Assembly: GCA_910579425.1 (NCBI GenBank)
Contig: CAJTVL010000138.1
Coordinates: 1 to 6,814, forward strand
Reading direction: 5' to 3'
Origin: an uncultured Lachnospiraceae bacterium
Lineage (GTDB): Bacteria; Bacillota; Clostridia; Lachnospirales; Lachnospiraceae
DNA length: 6,814 nt
Below the pieces are notes generated by a model. The model searched no databases and was not told the DNA's origin. It saw only the letters and a list, made by a program, of their open reading frames with translations. Both the position numbers and the translations under genes were made by a program. Below are positions 1 through 5,345 of this stretch, in pieces (position 1 is the stretch's first letter; each line of letters begins with the position of its first letter).

Positions 1-112
1 GTAAATTTTCGTCACTTTGTTCTTTTAAGCACAAAAATTAATGTCGTTTACTATAAATATTTTCGAGAGACCGCGGCCGGGAAAGAAATGATAACCCCTA
101 TGTATAAGAGAA

Positions 113-148
113 AAAGCCGATGCCAGCCATCAGACTAACATCGGCTTT
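113..148 (+). terminator. Hairpin terminator upstream of the AraC gene
   Basis: Positions 113-122 (AAAGCCGATG) pair perfectly with 139-148 (CATCGGCTTT), giving a 10-bp stem with a 16-nt loop. The right arm runs into TTTATTTGG and the left arm is preceded by an A run, so it could terminate transcription in either direction. It probably closes a gene lying left of the window. The loop also contains CCAGCCAT (123-130), which could pair with 172-179 instead, so an attenuator role cannot be excluded. Confidence 0.65.
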
Positions 149-186
149 ATTTGGATACGCCAGATTCAACTATGGCTGGGCGCTGA

Positions 187-202
187 ATTGTAACGTTACT
201 AT
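187..202. promoter_or_regulatory. CG-centred palindrome, possible LacI-type operator
   Basis: Positions 190-199 read GTAACGTTAC, a perfect 10-bp palindrome centred on CG. With one mismatch pair (189/200) the symmetry extends to 187-202. Operators of LacI/GalR-family repressors are usually short palindromes with a central CG step flanked by AA and TT, as here. It lies about 75 bp before the start of the AraC gene, so it may control that gene. It is not a good match to the catabolite (cre) consensus, because the N bases flanking CG are missing. No LacI-family gene is in the window. Confidence 0.4.
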
Positions 203-273
203 GAATAAACAGCCCCGGCTGGAAATCCGCTCTCTTTAAACCACCAAAATCCTGCAGAAAGGACAGCAAAGCA

Positions 274-1188
274 ATGATAGATTTACATTCTTTAAAAGAA
301 AACACCACTCACGGAACCGTGCGCTTCCCCCTCGCCCTCTATGAATGGAATGAACCGGATATTTCCTGGAAAGTCTCCCCCCACTGGCATGAAGAAATGG
401 AACTTGTTTATCTGAAAAAAGGGACTTTCCCTGTCCGGGTAAATACCAGGGAAATGCTGGTTGAGGGCCCCGCCATTGTCTGTATTCACGCCGGAGAACT
501 CCATTCTCTGGAATTCCCTCTGGGTTCCTCGGAAAGCGCCGTCGTTTTTCACCTGAATATTTTGAGTTTTGAACATTATGACGCCATACAGGCGAAATTA
601 ATCCGCCCCCTCATGGATGGACGGCTGAAAATGCCCTTCCTCTTAAACAATGATTCTCCTGTTTTTTTACAGATCAAGGACTATTATGAACAGATAGAGC
701 AGAAAATAAAACAAATGAACCTGTGTCCGGACAAAAATGAACTTCTGAAAAATTCTCTTTATCTGCAGATCAAGGCTCTGCTCTTTCATATCCTTGCCAT
801 TTTGTATCAACAGAACTGCCTCATTTCTGTGAGAGAGATGAACAACGAAAACGAGCAGCAAATTAAAAATCTGAAAAAAGTACTGCGCTACATCAATGAA
901 AACTATGCGTCCCCCATCCGTTTGGAAGAATTGGCCAGACTGGTCAATTTGAACCCTCAGTATTTTTGCAGATACTTTAAAGAAAATATCGGAAAAACCG
1001 CTACTGAATACATCAATGAGATCCGAATTGAAAAAGCGGCCGAAGCTTTGGCCGAAACCGGTGATAAAATCATAACCATTGCCGAAAACACAGGCTTCGA
1101 AAATATGGGATATTTTATCCGAAGATTTAAGTCCCAAAAGGGCGTCACTCCGTCCGAGTATCGCAAAAAATCAAATAAGTCAAAATAG
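274..1188 (+). CDS. AraC-family transcriptional regulator with N-terminal cupin sensor
   Basis: This 304-residue protein is a typical two-domain AraC/XylS regulator, a cytoplasmic DNA-binding protein that usually senses a sugar and activates a neighbouring operon. Residues about 15-95 form a cupin-like ligand-binding domain containing HWHEEMELVYLKKG (37-50). Residues about 197-297 are the DNA-binding domain with two helix-turn-helix units: LEELARLVNLNPQYFCRYFK (217-236), and IITIAENTGF (266-275) running into GYFIRRFK. The family signature continues to VTPSEYR (291-297). Length is normal for the family. The start is supported by AGAAAGGA (256-263), ten bases before the ATG. The gene is followed, in the same direction, by an alpha-glucosidase gene, which makes an alpha-glucoside signal plausible; that ligand is an inference. 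Putative binding sites overlap its own 3' end (1170-1209). Confidence 0.93.
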   Translation: MIDLHSLKENTTHGTVRFPLALYEWNEPDISWKVSPHWHEEMELVYLKKGTFPVRVNTREMLVEGPAIVCIHAGELHSLEFPLGSSESAVVFHLNILSFEHYDAIQAKLIRPLMDGRLKMPFLLNNDSPVFLQIKDYYEQIEQKIKQMNLCPDKNELLKNSLYLQIKALLFHILAILYQQNCLISVREMNNENEQQIKNLKKVLRYINENYASPIRLEELARLVNLNPQYFCRYFKENIGKTATEYINEIRIEKAAEALAETGDKIITIAENTGFENMGYFIRRFKSQKGVTPSEYRKKSNKSK

Positions 1189-1209
1189 TGCATCAAATCT
1201 GTCAAATAT
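1170..1209 (+). promoter_or_regulatory. Paired direct repeats, candidate AraC-type activator sites
   Basis: ATCAAATaaGTCAAA (1170-1184) recurs as ATCAAATctGTCAAA (1192-1206), 13 of 15 positions identical, at a centre-to-centre distance of 22 bp. Each copy itself holds two TCAAA half-sites 9 bp apart. AraC-family activators generally bind direct repeats about two helical turns apart, with the proximal copy abutting the -35 region. Here the proximal copy ends just before 1214-1219, the -35 position implied by the TATAAT at 1237. The left copy overlaps the last codons of the AraC gene. Confidence 0.5.
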
Positions 1210-1236
1210 AGGTAAGAAAACTTTTTAATCAGATAA

Positions 1237-1242
1237 TATAAT
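1237..1242 (+). promoter_or_regulatory. -10 box of the alpha-glucosidase promoter
   Basis: A perfect TATAAT lies about 84 bp before the glucosidase start codon. At 17-bp spacing the -35 position (1214-1219) reads AAGAAA, a very poor match to TTGACA. A good -10 with a defective -35 is typical of promoters that depend on an activator, which fits the repeat pair just upstream. TGTAA (1242-1246) and TTACA (1256-1260), nested inside TTAATC (1225-1230) and GATTAA (1261-1266), form dyads around the start site. Confidence 0.6.
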
Positions 1243-1274
1243 GTAACCTAACAACTTACAGATTAATTTTAAGA

Positions 1275-1301
1275 CCGACAGTATTCGTCACACACTGCCG
1301 G
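1275..1301 (+). other. Small hairpin in the glucosidase 5' leader
   Basis: CCGACAGT (1275-1282) faces ACTGCCGG (1294-1301). They pair over eight positions with one mismatch, leaving an 11-nt loop. It sits between the -10 box and the GGAGGTG ribosome binding site (1312-1318), so it would be in the 5' untranslated region and might affect mRNA stability. No U run follows and no known riboswitch is recognised. Confidence 0.3.
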
Positions 1302-1325
1302 AGAACTAAACGGAGGTGTAATCTC

Positions 1326-2996
1326 ATGAATAAAAAGTGGTGGCATGACAAAATAGCCTATCAGATTTACCCGAAAAGCTTTCTGGATACAAACGGGGAC
1401 GGGATTGGAGATTTAAAGGGCATTACCCAGAAGCTGGACTACTTAAAGGAGCTCGGGATCGATATTATCTGGCTTTCCCCCATTTATCAATCCCCTTTTG
1501 TGGATGAAGGGTATGATATTTCCGACTATTACCAGATTGACAAAGCCTTCGGTTCCATGGAGGACTTTGATACCCTTCTTGCGGAAGCCAAAAAAAGGGA
1601 TATGCACATCCTTATGGATCTGGTGATCAATCACTGCTCCGATCAGCACGAGTGGTTTCAGAAAGCCCTTAAAGATCCGGAGGGAGAATACGGGGACTAT
1701 TTTTACTTCCGAAAGGGCAAGGACGGCAATCCCCCCAGCAACTACCGCTCCTACTTCGGCGGCAGCGCATGGGAAAAGGTGGAAGGCACTGACTATTACT
1801 ATCTCCATATGTTTGCCAAGGAGCAGCCGGACTTAAACTGGAATAACCCAAAAATGCTGAACGAATTATATACCATGATCAACTGGTGGCTGGAAAAAGG
1901 CGTCTCCGGCTTCCGCATCGACGCCATCATCAATATCAAAAAAGATCCTGACTTTGAGAGTTTTGCCCCTGACGGCCCCGACGGCCTTGCCTGGGTATGG
2001 AAAATGGTGGAAAAGGTGGAAGGCGTAGGGGAGCTTTTGGAGCATTTAAAGAAAAATACCTTTGACCGCTACGAGGCTTTCACGGTTGCCGAAGTCTGTA
2101 ATATGAAAGAGAATGAGTTGGCCCAGTTTATTGGGGATGACGGACATTTTTCTTCCATGTTTGATTTTTGCGCCCACTCCGTGCTTTCCTCCAAAAAACC
2201 TCCCTTTGGCTCCACCGCTGCCAAACTGGAGGAACTGAAACATGTTTTATTTGAGTCCCAGCTCAAATGCCAGGGCGTAGGCTTTATGGCAAACATCCTT
2301 GAAAATCACGACTGCCCCAGGTGTATTGACCGCTATCTTCCGCCCTATGCCCAAAATACAGACGGCGCCAAAATGCTCGGCACCGTCAGCGTTCTGCTCA
2401 GAGGAATCCCCTTCCTCTATCAGGGACAGGAAATCGGTATGCGCAACTGCCCCATGGATTCCATTGACGACTACGACGACATAGGCACACTCTCAGAATA
2501 TCAAACCGCCTTAGAGTCAGGACTCACCGAAGAAGAAGCGCTGGATGCCTGTTTCCACACCAGCCGTGACAACGCCAGGACTCCCATGCAGTGGGATGCT
2601 TCCGCCAATGCAGGTTTCACCACAGGCGCCCCCTGGCTCAAGGTAAACCCTGGCTACAAGGAGATTAACGTAAAAGCACAGCTTCAGGATAGGGATTCTC
2701 TTCTTACTTATTATAAAAAACTGCTGGCCCTGCGCAAATCCCCTGAATACAGGGAAGTTTTTACATACGGCTGCTTCTCTCCTGTTCTGGAAGACACCAA
2801 AAATCTTCTGGCATATGAAAGAACGCTGGGAGAAAAATCCGTCTCTGTCTTTGCCAACTTCGGCGAACAGGCTCTCACCGTCAGGACAAAAACCCTGCCC
2901 GGAGCAGCAATCCTGTTAAGCAATCAGGAAAACATCTCCATGCAGGAAGACCGGCTTACCTTAGCTCCCTGCCAGGTCGTTGTAACCGGTATCTGA
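1326..2996 (+). CDS. GH13 alpha-glucosidase (oligo-1,6-glucosidase-like)
   Basis: This 556-residue enzyme hydrolyses terminal alpha-linked glucose from short oligosaccharides in the cytoplasm; it has no signal peptide. All GH13 landmarks are present: calcium loop DTNGDGIGD (21-29), GYDISDY (62-68), region I DLVINHC (98-104), QPDLNW (167-172) typical of the oligo-1,6-glucosidase subfamily, region II GFRIDA with nucleophile Asp199, region III TVAEV with acid/base Glu256, region IV ENHD with Asp329, and NARTPMQWD (416-424). The C-terminal beta domain begins near 477. Ala200 follows the nucleophile. In characterised relatives Val there favours alpha-1,6 substrates and Ala or Thr favours alpha-1,4, so maltose-type sugars are the inferred substrate. 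Trehalose-6-phosphate hydrolase or dextran glucosidase are less likely alternatives. GGAGGTG (1312-1318) supports the start. Cys104 and Cys330 replace residues that are usually Thr and often Gln. Confidence 0.93.
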   Translation: MNKKWWHDKIAYQIYPKSFLDTNGDGIGDLKGITQKLDYLKELGIDIIWLSPIYQSPFVDEGYDISDYYQIDKAFGSMEDFDTLLAEAKKRDMHILMDLVINHCSDQHEWFQKALKDPEGEYGDYFYFRKGKDGNPPSNYRSYFGGSAWEKVEGTDYYYLHMFAKEQPDLNWNNPKMLNELYTMINWWLEKGVSGFRIDAIINIKKDPDFESFAPDGPDGLAWVWKMVEKVEGVGELLEHLKKNTFDRYEAFTVAEVCNMKENELAQFIGDDGHFSSMFDFCAHSVLSSKKPPFGSTAAKLEELKHVLFESQLKCQGVGFMANILENHDCPRCIDRYLPPYAQNTDGAKMLGTVSVLLRGIPFLYQGQEIGMRNCPMDSIDDYDDIGTLSEYQTALESGLTEEEALDACFHTSRDNARTPMQWDASANAGFTTGAPWLKVNPGYKEINVKAQLQDRDSLLTYYKKLLALRKSPEYREVFTYGCFSPVLEDTKNLLAYERTLGEKSVSVFANFGEQALTVRTKTLPGAAILLSNQENISMQEDRLTLAPCQVVVTGI

Positions 2997-3021
2997 CCGC
3001 AGCGCCTTTCCTCCGGTCAGA
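2992..3021 (+). other. Hairpin overlapping the glucosidase stop codon
   Basis: TCTGACCG (2992-2999), which includes the TGA stop, pairs perfectly with CGGTCAGA (3014-3021) around a 14-nt loop. There is no U run after it, so it is not a classical intrinsic terminator. It may protect the mRNA 3' end or act together with the stronger hairpin at 3049. Confidence 0.4.
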
Positions 3022-3048
3022 CTGAGTTCCAGGCGCACACCACATTAT

Positions 3049-3083
3049 TAAAGGCAGCGGTAACCTACAGTCCGCTGCCTTTA
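3049..3083. terminator. Bidirectional terminator between convergent genes
   Basis: TAAAGGCAGCGG (3049-3060) pairs perfectly with CCGCTGCCTTTA (3072-3083), a 12-bp stem with an 11-nt loop. The arms end in A/T on both sides, giving a short U-rich tail in each direction. It lies between the stop codons of the rightward glucosidase (2996) and the leftward chemoreceptor (3101), exactly where one element would serve both genes. Confidence 0.85.
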
Positions 3084-3100
3084 TCAATGTCTCCAATGTC

Positions 3101-4786
3101 TTATTTTCTTTTCCGAAGCCGGAATCTCTCAACCGAGTTTTTCAGTTCCTCAGCCTGGCTGTAAAGCTCCTCTGCGGAGGATGCCGATTTCTCCGCTGTT
3201 GCGGCGTTGGTCTGCACCACATCCGAAATCTGTTTCATACCGGCCGAAACCTGATGAATTGCCTGGGCCTGCTGTTTCGCTGATTCCGCGATTCTCTCTA
3301 CAAGTCCGGTGGAGGTATGGGCGCCCGAAACCCCTTCGGAAAGGGCCTCGGTGGTTTCCTTTGACAGGGTTTCCCCCTGCTGTACCAACTCCATGGAATT
3401 TTCTATCAGTTCCGCAATATCTTTTGCAGCCACTGAACTCTTGTTTGCAAGGCTTCTGACCTCCTCGGCAACCACCGCAAAGCCTTTCCCGGCCTCGCCT
3501 GCACGGGCCGCCTCCACTGCGGCATTGAGGGCCAGAATATTGGTCTGGAAGGAAATGTCCTCGATGGTCTTGATAATACCTTCGATCTGACTGGAGGCCT
3601 GGGAAATATCCATCATAGCCCTGGTCAGCTCTCTCATTTTCCCGCTGCAGACCTCAAGCCTGGTGGTGGCCGTCTCGGTACTCGCCCGCGCATCATCCGC
3701 ATCCGCTGATGTATTGTCTACCTGGGTTGACAGCTCCTGAATGCTGGCTGTCAACTGCTGAACTGCCGCAGCCTGTTCTACTGCACCGTTGGACAAAACC
3801 TGGGCATCAGAAGCCATCTTTTCGGATTCCTCGGACACCAGACCAGCCGTCATATTAATCTGGGAAAGCGCTTTGTTCAGGGAATCTAAAATCTGCCCCA
3901 TGGCATTTTGAATCGGAACAAATTCCCCGCGGTACTGACTGTCGATGGTTAAATCCATCTTCCCATCCGCCATCTGGGACAATTTACTGTCAATATCATT
4001 TATGTATTTTTTCAGCTCTCTCTTGGTCTCATGGATCGATTCCACCAGCATCCCGATTTCAGAAGTATCGGACCGGAGGAGGAACTCTGCCGAGAGATTT
4101 CCCTGAGAAATCTCCCCCATTTGATTTCTCACCGCAATCACCGGGCGCATCACCTTGCGCCTGATGAAAACCATACCGATCACCTGCAGCAATACCACCA
4201 TTGCAAGAATCACTGTCATATTTGTCTTGATCTGCTCCGTTTCCTGAACAAGTCCATTGACCTCTTCCAGGGTCCTGGCATCCAAATCCGCAAGAAATTC
4301 TTCTTTCAGGGAATTAATCTTTGCAATGGAAACGCTGTACTCCTCCCCGTACACATAGTCGACGGCCTCCTCCATCCTGCCGGCCTCCACGTTGTTCATA
4401 GCCTCCTCCTCCAGAGGCACCAGGGTATTGGACAGATTCGCCATCTCATCAATCATTGCCTGCTCCTTGTCCGTAATCCCGATCTCCTGCAGCATGGCAA
4501 CACCAATGTCCCGGTTTTTCAGGTTATTAATTTCATTCCAGTAATTGTCGTAATGTTCCTGCAGACCTGTGGCTGCAAAAGCCCTTACCTCATTTGTAAG
4601 ATACGCCGACCCGTTCATAAACCTGTTTGCATTGTAGGTCAGGGCAAACCGATCCTCATTGGCCTGGTCCAGACGATTATTCGCGTCCCTGTAATTGGAC
4701 AGCGATATGGCCAGAATTATGAGGGATAAGATGGAAACCCCATTTAAAATGAAAGACAAAACTGACTGACTGACTGCTTTTTTCAT
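3101..4786 (-). CDS. Methyl-accepting chemotaxis protein (transmembrane chemoreceptor)
   Basis: From the preferred start this is a 561-residue inner-membrane chemoreceptor that would signal to CheA/CheW and so control flagellar rotation. A first membrane helix lies at about 10-29. An all-helical extracytoplasmic sensor (about 30-190, four-helix-bundle type) follows, then a second membrane helix (about 191-208) and a HAMP linker (about 209-262). A second HAMP-like stretch (about 263-305, with GKMDLTI and YRGEF) precedes the long coiled-coil signalling domain. The conserved hairpin tip (about 409-450) contains FQTNILALNAAVEAARAGE and GFAVVAEEVRSLA. There is no C-terminal NWETF-type tether; the protein ends in RLRKRK. 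An ATG seven codons upstream (4807) lacks a ribosome binding site, whereas AAAGGAG sits eight bases before 4786. The attractant cannot be read from the sequence; proximity to sugar genes is only suggestive. Confidence 0.95.
   Translation of the reverse strand: MKKAVSQSVLSFILNGVSILSLIILAISLSNYRDANNRLDQANEDRFALTYNANRFMNGSAYLTNEVRAFAATGLQEHYDNYWNEINNLKNRDIGVAMLQEIGITDKEQAMIDEMANLSNTLVPLEEEAMNNVEAGRMEEAVDYVYGEEYSVSIAKINSLKEEFLADLDARTLEEVNGLVQETEQIKTNMTVILAMVVLLQVIGMVFIRRKVMRPVIAVRNQMGEISQGNLSAEFLLRSDTSEIGMLVESIHETKRELKKYINDIDSKLSQMADGKMDLTIDSQYRGEFVPIQNAMGQILDSLNKALSQINMTAGLVSEESEKMASDAQVLSNGAVEQAAAVQQLTASIQELSTQVDNTSADADDARASTETATTRLEVCSGKMRELTRAMMDISQASSQIEGIIKTIEDISFQTNILALNAAVEAARAGEAGKGFAVVAEEVRSLANKSSVAAKDIAELIENSMELVQQGETLSKETTEALSEGVSGAHTSTGLVERIAESAKQQAQAIHQVSAGMKQISDVVQTNAATAEKSASSAEELYSQAEELKNSVERFRLRKRK
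4761..4776 (-). repeat. Tetranucleotide tandem repeat in the chemoreceptor start
   Basis: ACTG is repeated four times without error on the + strand, reading (CAGT)4 in the gene. It falls in codons 4-9 of the chemoreceptor (Ala-Val-Ser-Gln-Ser-Val). A gain or loss of one unit would shift the frame almost at once. Four units is short for a true phase-variable tract, so this may be chance. Confidence 0.7.
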
Positions 4787-4794
4787 ATTAGCCG

Positions 4795-4801
4795 CTCCTT
4801 T
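4795..4801 (-). promoter_or_regulatory. Ribosome binding site that fixes the chemoreceptor start
   Basis: CTCCTTT on the + strand is AAAGGAG on the coding strand, eight bases before the ATG at 4786. It lies inside the coding region of the longer reading frame from 4807, which has no such site of its own. This is why the shorter protein is preferred. Confidence 0.8.
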
Positions 4802-4829
4802 CAGCATGTGTCAATAGACCGCTACTATC

Positions 4830-4858
4830 AGTTTACAGAAAGCTTCAGAAAATTTCAA
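4830..4858 (-). promoter_or_regulatory. Candidate chemoreceptor promoter
   Basis: On the minus strand, TTGAAA (+ strand 4853-4858) is followed after exactly 17 bp by TAAACT (4830-4835). These match the sigma-A consensus at 5/6 and 4/6 positions. This leaves a 5' leader of roughly 40 nt. I found no convincing sigma-28 (flagellar) promoter, although chemotaxis genes often use one. Confidence 0.4.
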
Positions 4859-4875
4859 CAAAAAGATGAAATTTT
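4849..4875. promoter_or_regulatory. AT-rich inverted repeat over the chemoreceptor -35
   Basis: AAAATTTCA (4849-4857) and TGAAATTTT (4867-4875) are perfect 9-bp inverted repeats with a 9-bp spacer. The left arm covers the proposed -35 box. A further TAATTTCA occurs at 4879-4886. The all-A/T-rich stem makes a terminator for the upstream 98-residue gene unlikely; an operator is the better guess. Confidence 0.4.
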
Positions 4876-4883
4876 TCCTAATT

Positions 4884-5180
4884 TCACAGTCTGTTTTTGT
4901 TCACACCATCCATAGTTCCTTTTATCCAGAAAGGAAGATATTGTAAAATCTGTTCATAAAGCTCATCCACTCTATGATAGGCAGGAGCTTTTGGAAAGGC
5001 CGCCTTTACAATATCTCCCCCAAAATCGTGGATCAGTATTCCGTCAAGCACCTGCTCCGCAATATCCTCCCGGTCTGTCCCTTTCCAATATCCCCGCAAA
5101 AATGCCGGAATCGAATGATAAACCTTCCCCCAGTCCTCCCAGCATTCAATTTTTTCCGAAAACATAAATTCCTTCTTCAT
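4884..5180 (-). CDS. Small 98-residue protein, possible remnant of a phosphotransferase-like gene
   Basis: The ATG at 5180 is chosen because AGGAG lies seven bases before it; the frame stays open to 5276 but no ribosome binding site supports an earlier start. The product is soluble, with no signal peptide or membrane helix, and is rich in aromatic residues. From memory, residues 10-27 (with CWEDWGKVYHSIPAF) resemble the N-terminus of clostridial aminoglycoside-phosphotransferase-like proteins, and residues 36-60 (with LDGILIHDFGGDI) resemble a region near their C-terminus. None of the kinase motifs that should lie between them is present. It may therefore be an internally deleted gene, but a genuine small protein is possible. 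Expression signals look intact. It is co-oriented with the chemoreceptor, 97 bp upstream of it. The family resemblance is unverified. Confidence 0.55.
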   Translation of the reverse strand: MKKEFMFSEKIECWEDWGKVYHSIPAFLRGYWKGTDREDIAEQVLDGILIHDFGGDIVKAAFPKAPAYHRVDELYEQILQYLPFWIKGTMDGVNKNRL

Positions 5181-5187
5181 TAATATT

Positions 5188-5192
5188 CTCCT
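5188..5192 (-). promoter_or_regulatory. Ribosome binding site of the 98-residue protein
   Basis: CTCCT on the + strand reads AGGAG on the coding strand, seven bases before the ATG at 5180. It decides against the longer frame beginning at 5276. Confidence 0.7.
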
Positions 5193-5239
5193 AATTTTCT
5201 CCGGAAAGGCGCAATCCGTCTTGTTTTTCCGAGTCAGAT

Positions 5240-5269
5240 ATTGTATGATAAATTGACCGGAAAGGTCAT
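5240..5269 (-). promoter_or_regulatory. Candidate promoter of the 98-residue protein
   Basis: On the minus strand, ATGACC (+ strand 5264-5269) is followed after 18 bp by TACAAT (5240-5245), matching sigma-A boxes at 4/6 and 5/6 positions. The leader to the ATG would be about 53 nt and contains CCGGAAAGG at 5201-5209, a 9-mer that is repeated at 5257-5265 between the promoter boxes. Confidence 0.4.
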
Positions 5270-5291
5270 ATATCAAATCTAACGTATGACC
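5254..5291. promoter_or_regulatory. Cluster of TGACC half-sites between divergent genes
   Basis: TGACC (5254-5258) and GGTCA (5264-5268) form an inverted repeat with a 5-bp spacer. GGTCATA (5264-5270) and TATGACC (5285-5291) form a second, 7-bp inverted repeat with a 14-bp spacer. The two TGACC copies are 33 bp apart, about three helical turns. The shared middle site covers the proposed -35 of the leftward gene. The cluster lies 55-92 bp before the start of the rightward gene. A regulator acting on both genes is plausible. Confidence 0.45.
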
Positions 5292-5314
5292 CGCATGTGC
5301 ATCTGCGCATTTTC

Positions 5315-5320
5315 TATTAT
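5315..5320 (+). promoter_or_regulatory. Possible -10 box of the exported-protein gene
   Basis: TATTAT matches TATAAT at 5/6 positions, but it lies only 26 bases before the ATG, so the leader would be under 25 nt. The -35 position at 17 bp (5292-5297, CGCATG) is poor. If real, it would need an activator; the half-site cluster just upstream could supply one. Confidence 0.3.
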
Positions 5321-5328
5321 ACCACGAA

Positions 5329-5336
5329 GAGGAGGT
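5329..5336 (+). promoter_or_regulatory. Strong ribosome binding site fixing the exported-protein start
   Basis: GAGGAGGT lies nine bases before the ATG at 5346. The frame is open from an earlier ATG (5286), but that one has no ribosome binding site, and starting there would place 20 extra residues before the signal peptide. Confidence 0.85.
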
Positions 5337-5345
5337 ACCTACATT

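Noticed and set aside
1..112. Possible promoter with TATAAA at 52-57 and a CCGCGG palindrome at 71-76
   Set aside because: No -35 at acceptable spacing, and a terminator lies just downstream. Nothing else in this stretch could be supported.
187..202. Catabolite-repression (cre) site
   Set aside because: The cre consensus has one extra base on each side between AA/TT and the central CG, so the spacing does not fit.
667..1137. 156-residue minus-strand frame inside the AraC gene
   Set aside because: It is antisense to well-conserved helix-turn-helix coding sequence and has no recognisable product. The other minus-strand frames in this gene are likewise shadows.
4031..4729. 232-residue open frame on the + strand opposite the chemoreceptor
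   Set aside because: It is antisense to the sensor and HAMP regions of a clearly coding gene, is His- and Leu-rich with no recognisable domain, and has no ribosome binding site. It is a shadow frame.
4787..4807. Longer chemoreceptor start at the ATG at 4807
   Set aside because: No ribosome binding site precedes it. The seven extra codons contain the AAAGGAG that serves the ATG at 4786.
5181..5276. N-terminal extension of the 98-residue protein from the ATG at 5276
   Set aside because: No ribosome binding site precedes it, and it would run through the proposed promoter; AGGAG supports 5180.
5272..5280. ATCAAATCT, the same 9-mer as at 1192-1200 in the proposed AraC sites
   Set aside because: Only the first half-site matches; the following GTCAAA element and the second copy are missing. 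Probably chance.
5286..5345. Longer start for the exported protein at the ATG at 5286
   Set aside because: It would put 20 residues before the signal peptide and has no ribosome binding site, whereas GAGGAGGT is correctly placed for 5346.
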